A stretch of 64,000 nt of DNA from Catenulispora yoronensis. Its GTDB lineage: Bacteria; Actinomycetota; Actinomycetes; Streptomycetales; Catenulisporaceae. The notes below the pieces were generated by a model that was not told the DNA's origin, did no database searches, and was given only the letters and a program-made list of their open reading frames with translations. The stretch covers positions 62,001-126,000 of the forward strand of contig NZ_BAAAQN010000005.1 in assembly GCF_039531695.1 (NCBI RefSeq), in the 5' to 3' direction. The position numbers were made by a program, and so were the translations under genes. Below are positions 8,353-16,103 of the stretch, in pieces; positions within the stretch are counted from its first letter, which is position 1; every line of letters begins with the position of its first letter.

Positions 8353-8769
8353 GTGAAAACACCGACCATCCCCGATGCGCGCACGCGCCGGGCGTTGCGG
8401 GCGGCGACGGTTGGCGCTCTGGCGGCGGTGCCCCTGCTGCTCACGGCCCCGGCGTTCGCCCTGCACCGGGACGCCGGCGACGAACCGGGCCCCGGCATGT
8501 CCGCCGTCGCCACCATCCTCGTCTACATCGGCATCCCGCTGGCGATCTTCGTGGTGATCGCGCTGCTGGTGCTCGCCCCGTCGATCGCGCGCGGCAACCG
8601 GTACCGCCCGCACCAGCTCAGCTGGTGGGCCGCGCCGGTCTGGTTCGGCGGTCCCCGCGACGAGCACGGCGACGCCGCCGGCCGCGCGCTGACCGGCACC
8701 TCGCTCAAGGAGCTCACCGCGGTCGCCACGGTGGCCCAGACCGAGGGAGGCGCCAGTGCCCGCTGGTGA
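8353..8769 (+). CDS. Small membrane protein, CtaJ-like (aa3 oxidase-associated)
   Basis: 138 residues from a GTG at 8353 after GGAGGC. It has an N-terminal signal-like hydrophobic segment (VGALAAVPLLLTAPAFA) and a second TM (ATILVYIGIPLAIFVVIALLVLAP). The conserved stretch RYRPHQLSWWAAPVWFGGP is followed by a soluble tail. This matches small actinobacterial proteins that recent annotation calls aa3-type cytochrome oxidase subunit CtaJ, always beside a DUF5130 gene, as here (14-bp overlap). If correct, it would associate with the cytochrome bcc-aa3 supercomplex. I assign this from remembered resemblance and gene pairing, so the oxidase link is moderate. Confidence 0.65.
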   Translation: MKTPTIPDARTRRALRAATVGALAAVPLLLTAPAFALHRDAGDEPGPGMSAVATILVYIGIPLAIFVVIALLVLAPSIARGNRYRPHQLSWWAAPVWFGGPRDEHGDAAGRALTGTSLKELTAVATVAQTEGGASARW

Positions 8770-9145
8770 CGCGTTCAGCGCCCGACAGGAACAGGACATC
8801 GCCAAGGCGATCGCCACCGCCGAGGCGCAGACCGGTCTGCGGTTCTCGGTCTACGTCGGCTCGGTCGAGGGCGACCTGCGGGCCCAGGCCCTGCGGTTGC
8901 AACGGCGGCTGGCCGACGCCGACCAGGCCGTGCTGGTGGTCGTCGACCCGCGGCGCAACCAGCTGGAGATCGTGACCGGCGTCGAGGCCAAGCGCCAGGT
9001 CGACGACCGGGCCGCGGCCCTGGCCGCGGCCGCGATGGCCTCCACGTTCGCGCTCGGCGACCTGGCCGGCGGCATCGTCAACGGGCTCGGCTCGCTGATG
9101 GAGCACGCGCAGAAGGCGCCGGTGCTGCACGGCGGGCAGCCGTAG
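8756..9145 (+). CDS. DUF5130 (TPM-domain-like) protein
   Basis: 129 residues overlapping the upstream gene by 14 bp, so the two are translationally coupled. The body (DIAKAIATAEAQTGLRFSVY, EVDPRRNQLEIVTG-like region, DDRAAALAAAAMASTFALGD and GGIVNGLGSLMEHA) resembles the TPM/DUF5130 fold found next to CtaJ-like proteins in actinobacteria. There is no signal peptide and no clear TM segment, so the protein is probably cytoplasmic or membrane-peripheral. Function is unknown. A strong hairpin follows the gene. Confidence 0.75.
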   Translation: MPAGDAFSARQEQDIAKAIATAEAQTGLRFSVYVGSVEGDLRAQALRLQRRLADADQAVLVVVDPRRNQLEIVTGVEAKRQVDDRAAALAAAAMASTFALGDLAGGIVNGLGSLMEHAQKAPVLHGGQP

Positions 9146-9170
9146 AAGTTCGGAGAAGCAACCGGCAAGC

Positions 9171-9216
9171 AGAACGGAACGGCCCGGGCGGAGCTCCGCC
9201 CGGGCCGTTCCGTTCT
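9171..9216. terminator. Bidirectional terminator between convergent genes
   Basis: A perfect 46-bp palindrome with 23-bp arms (AGAACGGAACGGCCCGGGCG at its left start), followed by TGCTTTT on the plus strand and GCTTGC on the minus strand. It lies between the DUF5130 stop and the convergent pepN stop, so it should stop transcription from both sides. Confidence 0.9.
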
Positions 9217-9247
9217 TGCTTTTCGTGGATCGGCCGTCAGCCTCCGA

Positions 9248-11824
9248 TCAGGCCGCCGACCGGTCCTTCTCCTGCGCCTTCAGGCACCGCGTGACGGTGT
9301 CCGCGGCCTCCACGATCAGGCGGCGCAGCGCCGGCACCGGCTGCGCGCCGTCCAGGAACTGCGCGGTGGCGTCCAGCGTGCCCTGCTCGATCACGAAGGT
9401 CGGGTACAGCCCGGTCGCGATCTGGGTGGCGATCTCGTGCGTGCGAGAGTTCCACACGCCCTCGACGGTCTCGAAGTACTTCGCGACGTAGGGCTTGAGC
9501 AGCTCCTCGCGCTTCTCGGCCGGCGTGGACTGGAACCCGCTGATCACCGAGGCCACGGTGTGGTTGGCCAGCGAGTCGCCCTCCACCACCGACGCCCAGG
9601 CCTCGGCCTTGGCCTCGGCGGTGGGCCGGGCGGCGCGGGCCTGGAGCGCGTAGCGCTCGCCGGTGGCCGTCTTGTCCCGCTCCAGCTCCGCCTCGATCTC
9701 CGGCAGGTCGGCCCGGCCGGAGACGACCAGGCTCAGCAGCAGGGTCCAGCGCATCTCGGTGTCGACGGTCAGGCCGGTGAGCTCCTGCGAGCCGTCCAGC
9801 AGCGCCGCGACGTAGTCCAGCTGCTCCTCGGTGCGGGCGGTGCCGGCGAAGGCGCGGGTCCAGGCCAGCTGGAAGTCCGAACCCGGCTCGGCGGCCTGCA
9901 GGTGCTGCCAGGAGGCGTCGGCCAGCTCGGCCTGCCCGGTCGGGCGCCAGGCCGGGTCGGCGAACAGCTCGACCGCCGACAGCGACTGGCGCTGCAACAG
10001 CTGCGCGACGCCGATGTCGCTCTCCCGGCCGACGCCGCCGAGCACCAGCTTGACGTAGTCGCGCGCGGCCAGCTCGGCGTTGCGGAGCATGTCCCAGGCC
10101 GCTCCCCAGCACAGGGTGCGCGGCAGCGGCTCGGCGAAGTCGCCGATGTGCGCCACCAGAGTCGCCATCGAGTGCTCGTCCAGGCGGATCCGGGCGTAGG
10201 TGAGGTCGTCGTCGTTGAGCAGCACCAGCGCCGGGCGGGCCTGGCCGATCAGCTCGGCCACCTCGGTGCGGGCGCCGGTGACGTCCAGCTCGACCCGGCC
10301 GGTGCGCACCAGGGCGCCGTCGACCAGGTTGTACAGGCCGATGGCCAGCCGGTGCGGGCGCAGCGTCGGGTACTGCTCGGAGAAGCCCTCCTGCTCCACC
10401 GCGAACGCGGTGAAGGCGCCGTCGGCGTCGACCTCGTAGACCGGGCGCAGGGTGTTCGGCCCGGCGGTCTCCAGCCAGAGCTTGGACCACTCCTTCAGGT
10501 CCCGGCCCGAGGTCTCCTCCAGCGCGCCGAGCAGGTCGGCCAGCGTGGTGTTGCCCCAGGCGTGGCGGTCGAAGTAGGTGCGGACGCCCTCGAAGAAGTG
10601 GTCGTCGCCGACCCAGGCCACCAGCTGCTTGAGCACCGAGGCGCCCTTGGCGTAGGTGATGCCGTCGAAGTTGACCATCACGTCGTCCAGGTCGCGGATC
10701 TCCGCGACGATCGGATGCGTGCTGGGCAGCTGGTCCTGGCGGTAGCCCCAGGTCTTCTCGCCGTTGGCGAAGGTGGTCCAGCCGTCCCGGAACCGGGTGG
10801 CCGCGACCATCGCGTAGAACGCGGTGAAGGTCGCGAACGACTCGTTCAGCCACAGGTCGTTCCACCACTGCATGGTGACCAGGTCGCCGAACCACATGTG
10901 CGCCATCTCGTGCAGGATGACCTCGGCGCGCTGCTCGTAGGCGGCGTCGGTGACCTTCGAGCGGAAGATCATCTCCTCGCGGAAGGTGACGCAGCCGGCG
11001 TTCTCCATCGCCCCGGCGTTGAACTCCGGCACGAACAGCTGGTCGTACTTGGCGAACGGGTAGTCGCGCCGGAACTTCTCCGTGAAGAAGTCGAAGCCCT
11101 GCCCGGTGACCTCGAAGATCTCCTCGGCACGCAGGTACTCGGCCAGCGAGGTGCGCACCGCCACCGCCATCGGGATCTTCTGGCCGCGCCCGGTCGTGTG
11201 CTCGGCCCGCGCCACGTGGTACTTCCCGGCGACCAGCGCCGTGATGTACGACGAGACGCGCGGGGTGGCCTCGAAGGCCCAGGCGGCGACCCCCTCGCCG
11301 CGGGCCTCCGGCGCCGGGGTCGGGGAGTTGGAGAAGACCTCCCAGCTCTCCGGCGCGGCCACGGTGAAGGCGAAGGTCGCCTTCAGGTCGGGCTGCTCGA
11401 ACACCGCGAACACCCGGCGCGAGTCCGGGACCTCGAACTGCGTGTAGAGGTAGGCCTCGCCGTCGACCGGGTCGATCATCCGGTGCAGGCCCTCGCCGGT
11501 GTTCATGTAGGCGCAGTCGGCGACCACCCGCAGCTCGTTCTCGGCCTGCAGGTTGGCCAGCGCGATCCGGCTGTCCTTGAACGCCTCGGCCGGGTCGACG
11601 GCCTGGCCGTTGAGCGTGATCTCCCGCACGTTCGGTGCGATCAGGTCGATGAAGGTCGAGGCACCGGGAGTCCGCGCCCGGAACCGCACGGTCGTCTCGG
11701 ACGGATAGGTCTTCGCTTCCGGATCGGGGGCGTCGGACCAGTCCAGCTGCACTTCGTAGGACTGGACGTCCAGCAGCGCCGCGCGCTCCTGGGCCTCCTC
11801 GCGGGTCAGATTGATACCGGGCAC
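9248..11824 (-). CDS. pepN: Aminopeptidase N (M1 zinc metallopeptidase)
   Basis: About 858 residues from the GTG at 11824 (VPGINLTREEA), the usual N-terminus in actinobacterial PepN, with AAGGAG ten bases upstream. In-frame ATGs at 11866 and 11878 would add 14-18 residues. The exopeptidase signature GAMEN (about residue 271), the zinc site HEMAHMWFGDL (about 305) and the third ligand in DLWLNESFA (about 328) are all intact; the C-terminal half is the ERAP1_C-like helical domain. It removes N-terminal residues from peptides in the cytoplasm, a late step after Clp or proteasome degradation. It is divergent from the nitroreductase gene, as in related genomes. Confidence 0.96.
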   Translation of the reverse strand: MPGINLTREEAQERAALLDVQSYEVQLDWSDAPDPEAKTYPSETTVRFRARTPGASTFIDLIAPNVREITLNGQAVDPAEAFKDSRIALANLQAENELRVVADCAYMNTGEGLHRMIDPVDGEAYLYTQFEVPDSRRVFAVFEQPDLKATFAFTVAAPESWEVFSNSPTPAPEARGEGVAAWAFEATPRVSSYITALVAGKYHVARAEHTTGRGQKIPMAVAVRTSLAEYLRAEEIFEVTGQGFDFFTEKFRRDYPFAKYDQLFVPEFNAGAMENAGCVTFREEMIFRSKVTDAAYEQRAEVILHEMAHMWFGDLVTMQWWNDLWLNESFATFTAFYAMVAATRFRDGWTTFANGEKTWGYRQDQLPSTHPIVAEIRDLDDVMVNFDGITYAKGASVLKQLVAWVGDDHFFEGVRTYFDRHAWGNTTLADLLGALEETSGRDLKEWSKLWLETAGPNTLRPVYEVDADGAFTAFAVEQEGFSEQYPTLRPHRLAIGLYNLVDGALVRTGRVELDVTGARTEVAELIGQARPALVLLNDDDLTYARIRLDEHSMATLVAHIGDFAEPLPRTLCWGAAWDMLRNAELAARDYVKLVLGGVGRESDIGVAQLLQRQSLSAVELFADPAWRPTGQAELADASWQHLQAAEPGSDFQLAWTRAFAGTARTEEQLDYVAALLDGSQELTGLTVDTEMRWTLLLSLVVSGRADLPEIEAELERDKTATGERYALQARAARPTAEAKAEAWASVVEGDSLANHTVASVISGFQSTPAEKREELLKPYVAKYFETVEGVWNSRTHEIATQIATGLYPTFVIEQGTLDATAQFLDGAQPVPALRRLIVEAADTVTRCLKAQEKDRSAA

Positions 11825-11937
11825 CCTTGCACGGCTCCTTGTCGCCTCGATGAATGGGTTCGTCATCGATCCTTGCACGACCGTCCAGTCGGACGCCTCC
11901 GGGATTACGCGCAGGTCCTCGGGTGTTGGGTCCGGGT

Positions 11938-12573
11938 ATGAGCTCTCCGACCCCCGACAAGACCGCGTCCCGCGACGTGGCCGACTTCTGGTTCGATCCG
12001 CTGTGCCCCTGGGCCTGGATGACCTCCCGCTGGATGCTGGAGGTGGAGCGGACCCGGCCCGTGGACGTGCGCTGGCACGTCATGTCGCTCTCCGTGCTCA
12101 ACGAGCACCGGGACGACCTGCCCGAGAAGTACCGCGAACTGCTGGACGCCGGCTGGGGCCCGGTCCGCGTGGTGACCGCCGCCCAGCAGGAGCACGGCGA
12201 CGAGTTTGTGCTGCCGCTCTACACCGCTCTGGGCAACCGCCACCACCCCGGCGGCCGCCCGTACACCCGCGAGGTGATCGTCGAGGCCCTGGAGGAGGCC
12301 GGCCTGCCCGCCTCCCTGGCCGACGCCGTCGACACCGACCGGTACGACGAGGCCCTGCGCAAGTCCCACGCCGAGGGCATCGGCCTGGTCGGCCAGGACG
12401 TCGGCACCCCGGTGGTGGCGGTGAACGGCGTGGCCTTCTTCGGCCCCGTCGTCACCCCGGCGCCCAAGGGCGAGGCCGCCGGCAAGCTGTGGGACGGCTG
12501 CGTGCTGGTCGCCTCCACGCCGGGCTTCTTCGAGCTGAAGCGCACCCGGACTCAGGACCCGATCTTCGACTGA
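11938..12573 (+). CDS. DsbA-fold, mycothiol-dependent nitroreductase-like protein
   Basis: 211 residues from an ATG at 11938. A thioredoxin/DsbA fold with the active-site segment FWFDPLCPWAW, followed by SRWMLEVERTRPVDVRWHVM and ending in VGTPVVAVNGVAFFGPV, matches the Rv2466c-type FrnE/DsbA group. Rv2466c, as I remember it, carries CPWC; here only the first Cys is kept (CPWA), so a mono-thiol mechanism using mycothiol would be needed. The cis-Pro in VGTPVVAV is present. Cytoplasmic, with no signal peptide. Two tandem hairpins follow its stop. Confidence 0.85.
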   Translation: MSSPTPDKTASRDVADFWFDPLCPWAWMTSRWMLEVERTRPVDVRWHVMSLSVLNEHRDDLPEKYRELLDAGWGPVRVVTAAQQEHGDEFVLPLYTALGNRHHPGGRPYTREVIVEALEEAGLPASLADAVDTDRYDEALRKSHAEGIGLVGQDVGTPVVAVNGVAFFGPVVTPAPKGEAAGKLWDGCVLVASTPGFFELKRTRTQDPIFD

Positions 12574-12577
12574 CGGC

Positions 12578-12620
12578 GCGCCGATCGCGCTGATCGGTGT
12601 GTGAACAGCGCGATCGGTGC
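12578..12620 (+). terminator. Hairpin terminator after nitroreductase gene
   Basis: Arms GCGCCGATCGCGCTG and CAGCGCGATCGGTGC (14 of 15 paired) with a 13-base loop begin 5 bp after the stop codon. There is no T-tract, as is common in high-GC actinobacteria. Confidence 0.7.
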
Positions 12621-12633
12621 CCCCGGTCGCACC

Positions 12634-12664
12634 GCGGCGGGGATCGCGTCCCGATCCCCGCCGC
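12634..12664. terminator. Second hairpin between nitroreductase gene and tRNA-Pro
   Basis: Perfect 13-bp arms (GCGGCGGGGATCG / CGATCCCCGCCGC) with a 5-base loop, 14 bp after the first hairpin. It is probably a back-up terminator; it could also lie in the upstream region of the tRNA promoter. Confidence 0.55.
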
Positions 12665-12725
12665 GCAGCGGGAAAAGCCTCAGGACCGCGGGCGGATCGC
12701 AGTGCTAACCTGCTGTCGCGAGAAC

Positions 12726-12802
<77 letters not shown>

Positions 12803-12809
12803 GAGTGTA

Positions 12810-12846
12810 CGAAGGCCCGTGAACCTCTGAGGTTCACGGGCCTTCG
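12810..12846 (+). terminator. Terminator of tRNA-Pro
   Basis: Perfect 17-bp arms (CGAAGGCCCGTGAACCT and complement) around a CTG loop, 10 bp after the tRNA. It could serve also the convergent minus-strand gene ending at 12937. Confidence 0.85.
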
Positions 12847-12936
12847 GCGTTTGTCGGCGCTGGCGATGCTGTCGGTGTTGTCGGCGCTGGCGCCGTCGCT
12901 GTTGTGCGTGCGGAGGGCTTTGTGCGTGCGGCGGCC

Positions 12937-13461
12937 TCACCAATCGCGTGGCCGGGAGACGTCGCGGGCGCGCATGGCCTTCGCCGGGCCGAGACGGTTG
13001 GCCGAGGGGGAGCCGCCGTCGTAGAGGGAGCGGTCGCCGCCCCGGTTCGGGCCTTCGGCCTTGCCCTCGCCGCGGCCGCGCCGCTGCGCCGGGTTCGAGC
13101 CCTGGCCGGTCGCGGTCTGTCCGCCGGATCCGCCCGGTCCGCCCGGTCCGCCCGGTCCGCCTGGTCCGCCCGAGCCGCGTTCCCGGCCGCCCTGGGCCTC
13201 CGCGGTCCTGGCGGCGGCCTTCGCGCCGTCGGTCTCGCTCGCCGGTCCCCGTTGACCCGCCTGTGTCGCCTGTGCCGCCGCTCCGGTCTGCCCCGCCTGT
13301 CCCACCGGTCCCGGGACGACGGATCGCGGCGGGGCCGGCTTCGGGCGGGCTGTGGGGACCGCCCGGGTCTCCGGCTGGGCCCGGCGGCCGTGGCGCGCGG
13401 CGGCGGGACCGTGCTCCCCGGGCTTGGGGCCGTTCTTGCGGCCGAGGCTCTCAATGGTCAT
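12937..13461 (-). CDS. Hypothetical Gly/Pro/Ala-rich disordered protein
   Basis: 174 residues from an ATG with GGAAG five bases upstream. Almost wholly low complexity and basic, with a central GGP run (about residues 99-113, encoded by a 9-bp tandem repeat near 13127-13176). It ends with a less degenerate tail, ANRLGPAKAMRARDVSRPRDW. Third codon positions are mostly G/C, as in real genes of this genome, and no better reading exists on the other strand. There is no signal peptide or TM. It is divergent from the Nei gene (56 bp apart). No function can be given; it may be a nucleic-acid-binding basic protein, and there is some risk that it is not translated. Confidence 0.5.
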   Translation of the reverse strand: MTIESLGRKNGPKPGEHGPAAARHGRRAQPETRAVPTARPKPAPPRSVVPGPVGQAGQTGAAAQATQAGQRGPASETDGAKAAARTAEAQGGRERGSGGPGGPGGPGGPGGSGGQTATGQGSNPAQRRGRGEGKAEGPNRGGDRSLYDGGSPSANRLGPAKAMRARDVSRPRDW

Positions 13462-13517
13462 CGGGCTTCCGCCTTCGTCATGATCGAGTGTCGGTGGGGA
13501 CGCGTAGTGTCTTTGGT

Positions 13518-14351
13518 ATGCCCGAAGGTCACGTGATTCACCGTCTTGCCGGCAAACTCGACGCCGTGTTCACCCCCGAACTCACTACTGAATCGCCGTT
13601 GTCCGAGGTCACGAGCCCACAAGGGCGCTTCGACGCGGGGGCGAAGCTGGTCGCGGAGCTGCCGTACACCGGTTCGGAAGCGCACGGAAAGCACCTTTTC
13701 CTGGGATTCGGCGCCGACCGCTGGATCCATGTCCACCTCGGGCTGTACGGGAAGTTCGCGGTCAGCGAGGAGCCGCCCGGGCCGGTGGTGGGGCAGGTGC
13801 GGGTGCGGCTGGTCGGCAAGTCCGGGCACGCCGATCTGCGCGGCGCCTCGGCCTGCGACCTGTACGGGCCCGACGAGCGCCGGGCGATGCTGCGCAAGCT
13901 GGGGCCGGATCCGCTGCGCGCGGACGCCGAGCCGGACCTGGCCTGGCGCAAGGTCTCGAACAGCTCGCTGACCGTCGCCGAGCTGCTGATGGAGCAGTCG
14001 GTGCTGTCCGGCGTCGGCAACGTCTACCGGGCCGAGGTGCTGTTCCGGGCTGGGATCGACCCCTACCGCAAGGGCCGGGACCTGGTCCGGGAGCAGTGGG
14101 ACGGGATGTGGGACGACCTGGTGGCGCTGATGGCCGAGGGGGTGCGGCTGGGGCGGATCGACACCGTGCACCCGGAGCACACGCCGGAGGCGATGGGGCG
14201 GCCGCCGCGCAAGGACGACCACGGCGGCGAGGTCTACGCCTACCGCCGCACCGGGCAGCCGTGCCTGGTGTGCGAGACGCCGATCGCGACCGCCGGGGTG
14301 CGCGACCGGAACCTGTTCTGGTGCCCGGGGTGCCAGAAGCCCGGCTCCTGA
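13518..14351 (+). CDS. nei: Fpg/Nei-family DNA glycosylase-AP lyase
   Basis: 277 residues from the ATG at 13518; the catalytic Pro2-Glu3 must follow the initiator Met (MPEGHVIHRLA), which fixes the start. Further motifs are GKHLFLGF, VHLGLYGKF, the H2TH region (EQSVLSGVGNVYRAEVLFRA) and a C-terminal zinc finger (CLVCETPIA, then FWCPGCQ). The PEGH start places it in the Nei (endonuclease VIII, Nei2-like) branch rather than MutM. It excises oxidised pyrimidines or spiroiminodihydantoin-type lesions and cleaves the AP site. It is a conserved chromosomal gene near rpiB in related actinomycetes. Confidence 0.93.
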   Translation: MPEGHVIHRLAGKLDAVFTPELTTESPLSEVTSPQGRFDAGAKLVAELPYTGSEAHGKHLFLGFGADRWIHVHLGLYGKFAVSEEPPGPVVGQVRVRLVGKSGHADLRGASACDLYGPDERRAMLRKLGPDPLRADAEPDLAWRKVSNSSLTVAELLMEQSVLSGVGNVYRAEVLFRAGIDPYRKGRDLVREQWDGMWDDLVALMAEGVRLGRIDTVHPEHTPEAMGRPPRKDDHGGEVYAYRRTGQPCLVCETPIATAGVRDRNLFWCPGCQKPGS

Positions 14352-14527
14352 GCCGCGCGGACCGGGGCGCCGCCGACCCGCGCCGACCCGTCGCCGACGC
14401 CCCGGTACCGACAGCGTCCTGACAACCGCGGGCGGCGGCCACGCCTGCGCCCGGGCCTCCGCCGCGCACCGTGACGCGTGATGATCGGAGGGTGACGAAC
14501 GGGGCGTCCTCCCGATATGGTTCGCCC

Positions 14528-15799
14528 ATGACCGCGGACTCGGGGAATGGGCGGTCCGGCGGGCGAGCGGCCTCCGGGCGACGCCGTCGCTTCGGCGACG
14601 GCCGCTTCGGGGACGGCAGGATCGGCCGGTGGATCACCGACCACGCCATGGCCTCCGATCTCTACCTGCTGCCGGCCCTGGGCATGGTGGCCGTCGGCTT
14701 CGGCATGCTGACCGTGGCCTTCCCCGAGGGCTGGACGCCGGCCATGCTGGCGCTGCCGGTGCTGGCCGGCGGGCTGCTGATGAAGCTGCGCGGGCAGCTG
14801 CTCCTGCTCGTGGTCTGCATCACCGTGCTGGTGGCGGTGTCCTACCACCGCGAGCGGGCCGGCGTGGCCTTCGGCGCCGCCCTGGCGGTGTTCGCGACGG
14901 CGGCGCTGGTGATACTGACTTCCCGCTCCCGCCTGCGTCTGGGCGTCCAGGGCACCCGCGGCGAGGCGATGCTGTTCGACCTGCGCGAGCGCCTGCGCGC
15001 CCAGGGCCTGATCCCGCGCCTGCCGCCGGACTGGCACGTCGACATGTCCATCCGCTCCGCCGGCGGCCAGTCCTTCGCCGGCGACTTCCTCATCGCGGCC
15101 CTGTCCCACCCCGCCTTCCCGGCGCCCCGCCGCCCCGAGCCGGCCGAGGCCGCCGCCGTCCCCGCCGCCGCGGCCGCGGCCCTGCTCGCCGGCGACCACC
15201 TCGACACCGAGCACCCCGACCCCGACGACCCGCACGCCCACGGCCACACCCTGGAACTCGGCCTGGTCGACGTCAGCGGCAAGGGCCTGGCCGCCGGCAC
15301 CCGCGCCCTGCTGCTCTCCGGCGCCTTCGGCGGCCTGCTCGGCACCGTGCCCTCCCGCGACTTCCTGACCGCCGCGAACAAGTACCTGCTGCGCCAGGAC
15401 TGGGACGAGGGCTTCGCCACCGCGGTGCACCTGGTGGTCGAACTGGAAACCGGCCACTACCGCTTCCACAGCGCGGGCCACCCCCCGATCGCCCGCCTCA
15501 CCGCCAAGACCGGCCGCTGGTCCACCGAGGAGGCCGACGGCCCCCTGCTCGGCATCCTCGACGACGCCGAGTTCCCGGCCACCGAAGGCTGCCTCGACCG
15601 CGGCGACGCCCTCCTGCTGTTCACCGACGGCCTCGTCGAACGCCCCGGCCGCGACCTCGAAGAAGGCCTCGACCGCCTCCTCGGGGCCGCCGAGACCCGC
15701 CTCACCTCCGGCTTCACCGGCGGCGCCGACCGCCTGATCAACGAGGTGGCCGCCAACGTGAACGACGACCGGGCCCTGGTCGTGGTCTGGCGGACGTGA
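14528..15799 (+). CDS. Membrane PP2C-type (SpoIIE-family) serine phosphatase
   Basis: 423 residues from the ATG at 14528; GTGs at 14471 and 14492 are in frame but poorly placed relative to any ribosome site. A basic N-terminus precedes about four TM segments (YLLPALGMVAVGFGMLTVAF, PAMLALPVLAGGLLM, LLLLVVCITVLVAVSY and AFGAALAVFATAALVIL). A cytoplasmic SpoIIE/PP2C domain follows, with the metal-ligand regions around SIRSAGGQSFAGDF, LVDVSGKGLAAGTRA, HSAGHPPIARL, LLLFTDGLVERPG and NDDRALVVVW. An Ala/His/Asp-rich insertion sits near residues 200-240. Such proteins usually dephosphorylate anti-anti-sigma factors in partner-switching circuits; no partner gene is nearby. Confidence 0.92.
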   Translation: MTADSGNGRSGGRAASGRRRRFGDGRFGDGRIGRWITDHAMASDLYLLPALGMVAVGFGMLTVAFPEGWTPAMLALPVLAGGLLMKLRGQLLLLVVCITVLVAVSYHRERAGVAFGAALAVFATAALVILTSRSRLRLGVQGTRGEAMLFDLRERLRAQGLIPRLPPDWHVDMSIRSAGGQSFAGDFLIAALSHPAFPAPRRPEPAEAAAVPAAAAAALLAGDHLDTEHPDPDDPHAHGHTLELGLVDVSGKGLAAGTRALLLSGAFGGLLGTVPSRDFLTAANKYLLRQDWDEGFATAVHLVVELETGHYRFHSAGHPPIARLTAKTGRWSTEEADGPLLGILDDAEFPATEGCLDRGDALLLFTDGLVERPGRDLEEGLDRLLGAAETRLTSGFTGGADRLINEVAANVNDDRALVVVWRT

Positions 15800-15878
15800 G
15801 CGGCGGCGCGCGAGCGATGTTGCCCGGCCGGGGATGCGGGGCCGATGGTGCGGGGCCGGTGGTGCGGGGCCGCGATGG

Positions 15879-15910
15879 GAACCGGGGTGAGAACCGGGGT
15901 GAGAACCGGG
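15879..15910. repeat. 12-bp tandem repeat
   Basis: GAACCGGGGTGA occurs twice in tandem and then a partial third copy, between the phosphatase stop and tRNA-Gly. A second short repeat (GGTGCGGGGCCG) lies just before it. No function is evident. Confidence 0.8.
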
Positions 15911-15960
15911 CACCGAGTGTGCCAAGATAGACGCACGCGCGACTCTTCGGGGCCGCGGGT

Positions 15961-16031
15961 GCGGATGTAGCTCAATGGTAGAGTCTCTGCCTTCCAAGCA
16001 GATTGTGCGGGTTCGATTCCCGTCATCCGCT
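15961..16031 (+). tRNA. tRNA-Gly (anticodon UCC)
   Basis: 71 nt. Acceptor GCGGATG pairs with CATCCGC and discriminator T; the D-arm holds AGCTCAATGGTAGAGT; anticodon stem TCTGC/GCAGA encloses CTTCCAA (anticodon TCC); the T-loop is GGTTCGATTCC. CCA is not encoded. Confidence 0.96.
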
Positions 16032-16042
16032 CTCTGTACTGC

Positions 16043-16078
16043 AAGCCCAGCCCGGCGTTGATCGCCCGAGCTGGGCTT
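16043..16078 (+). terminator. Terminator after tRNA-Gly
   Basis: Nine-bp arms AAGCCCAGC / GCTGGGCTT with an 18-base loop begin 12 bases after the tRNA and are followed by TCGGCATCTT. Confidence 0.7.
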
Positions 16079-16103
16079 TCGGCATCTTCGGGGTGGGGAA
16101 CAA

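Noticed and set aside
13127..13180. CRISPR-like array
   Set aside because: The 9-bp units are contiguous with no spacers and encode a GGP run; it is a coding minisatellite.
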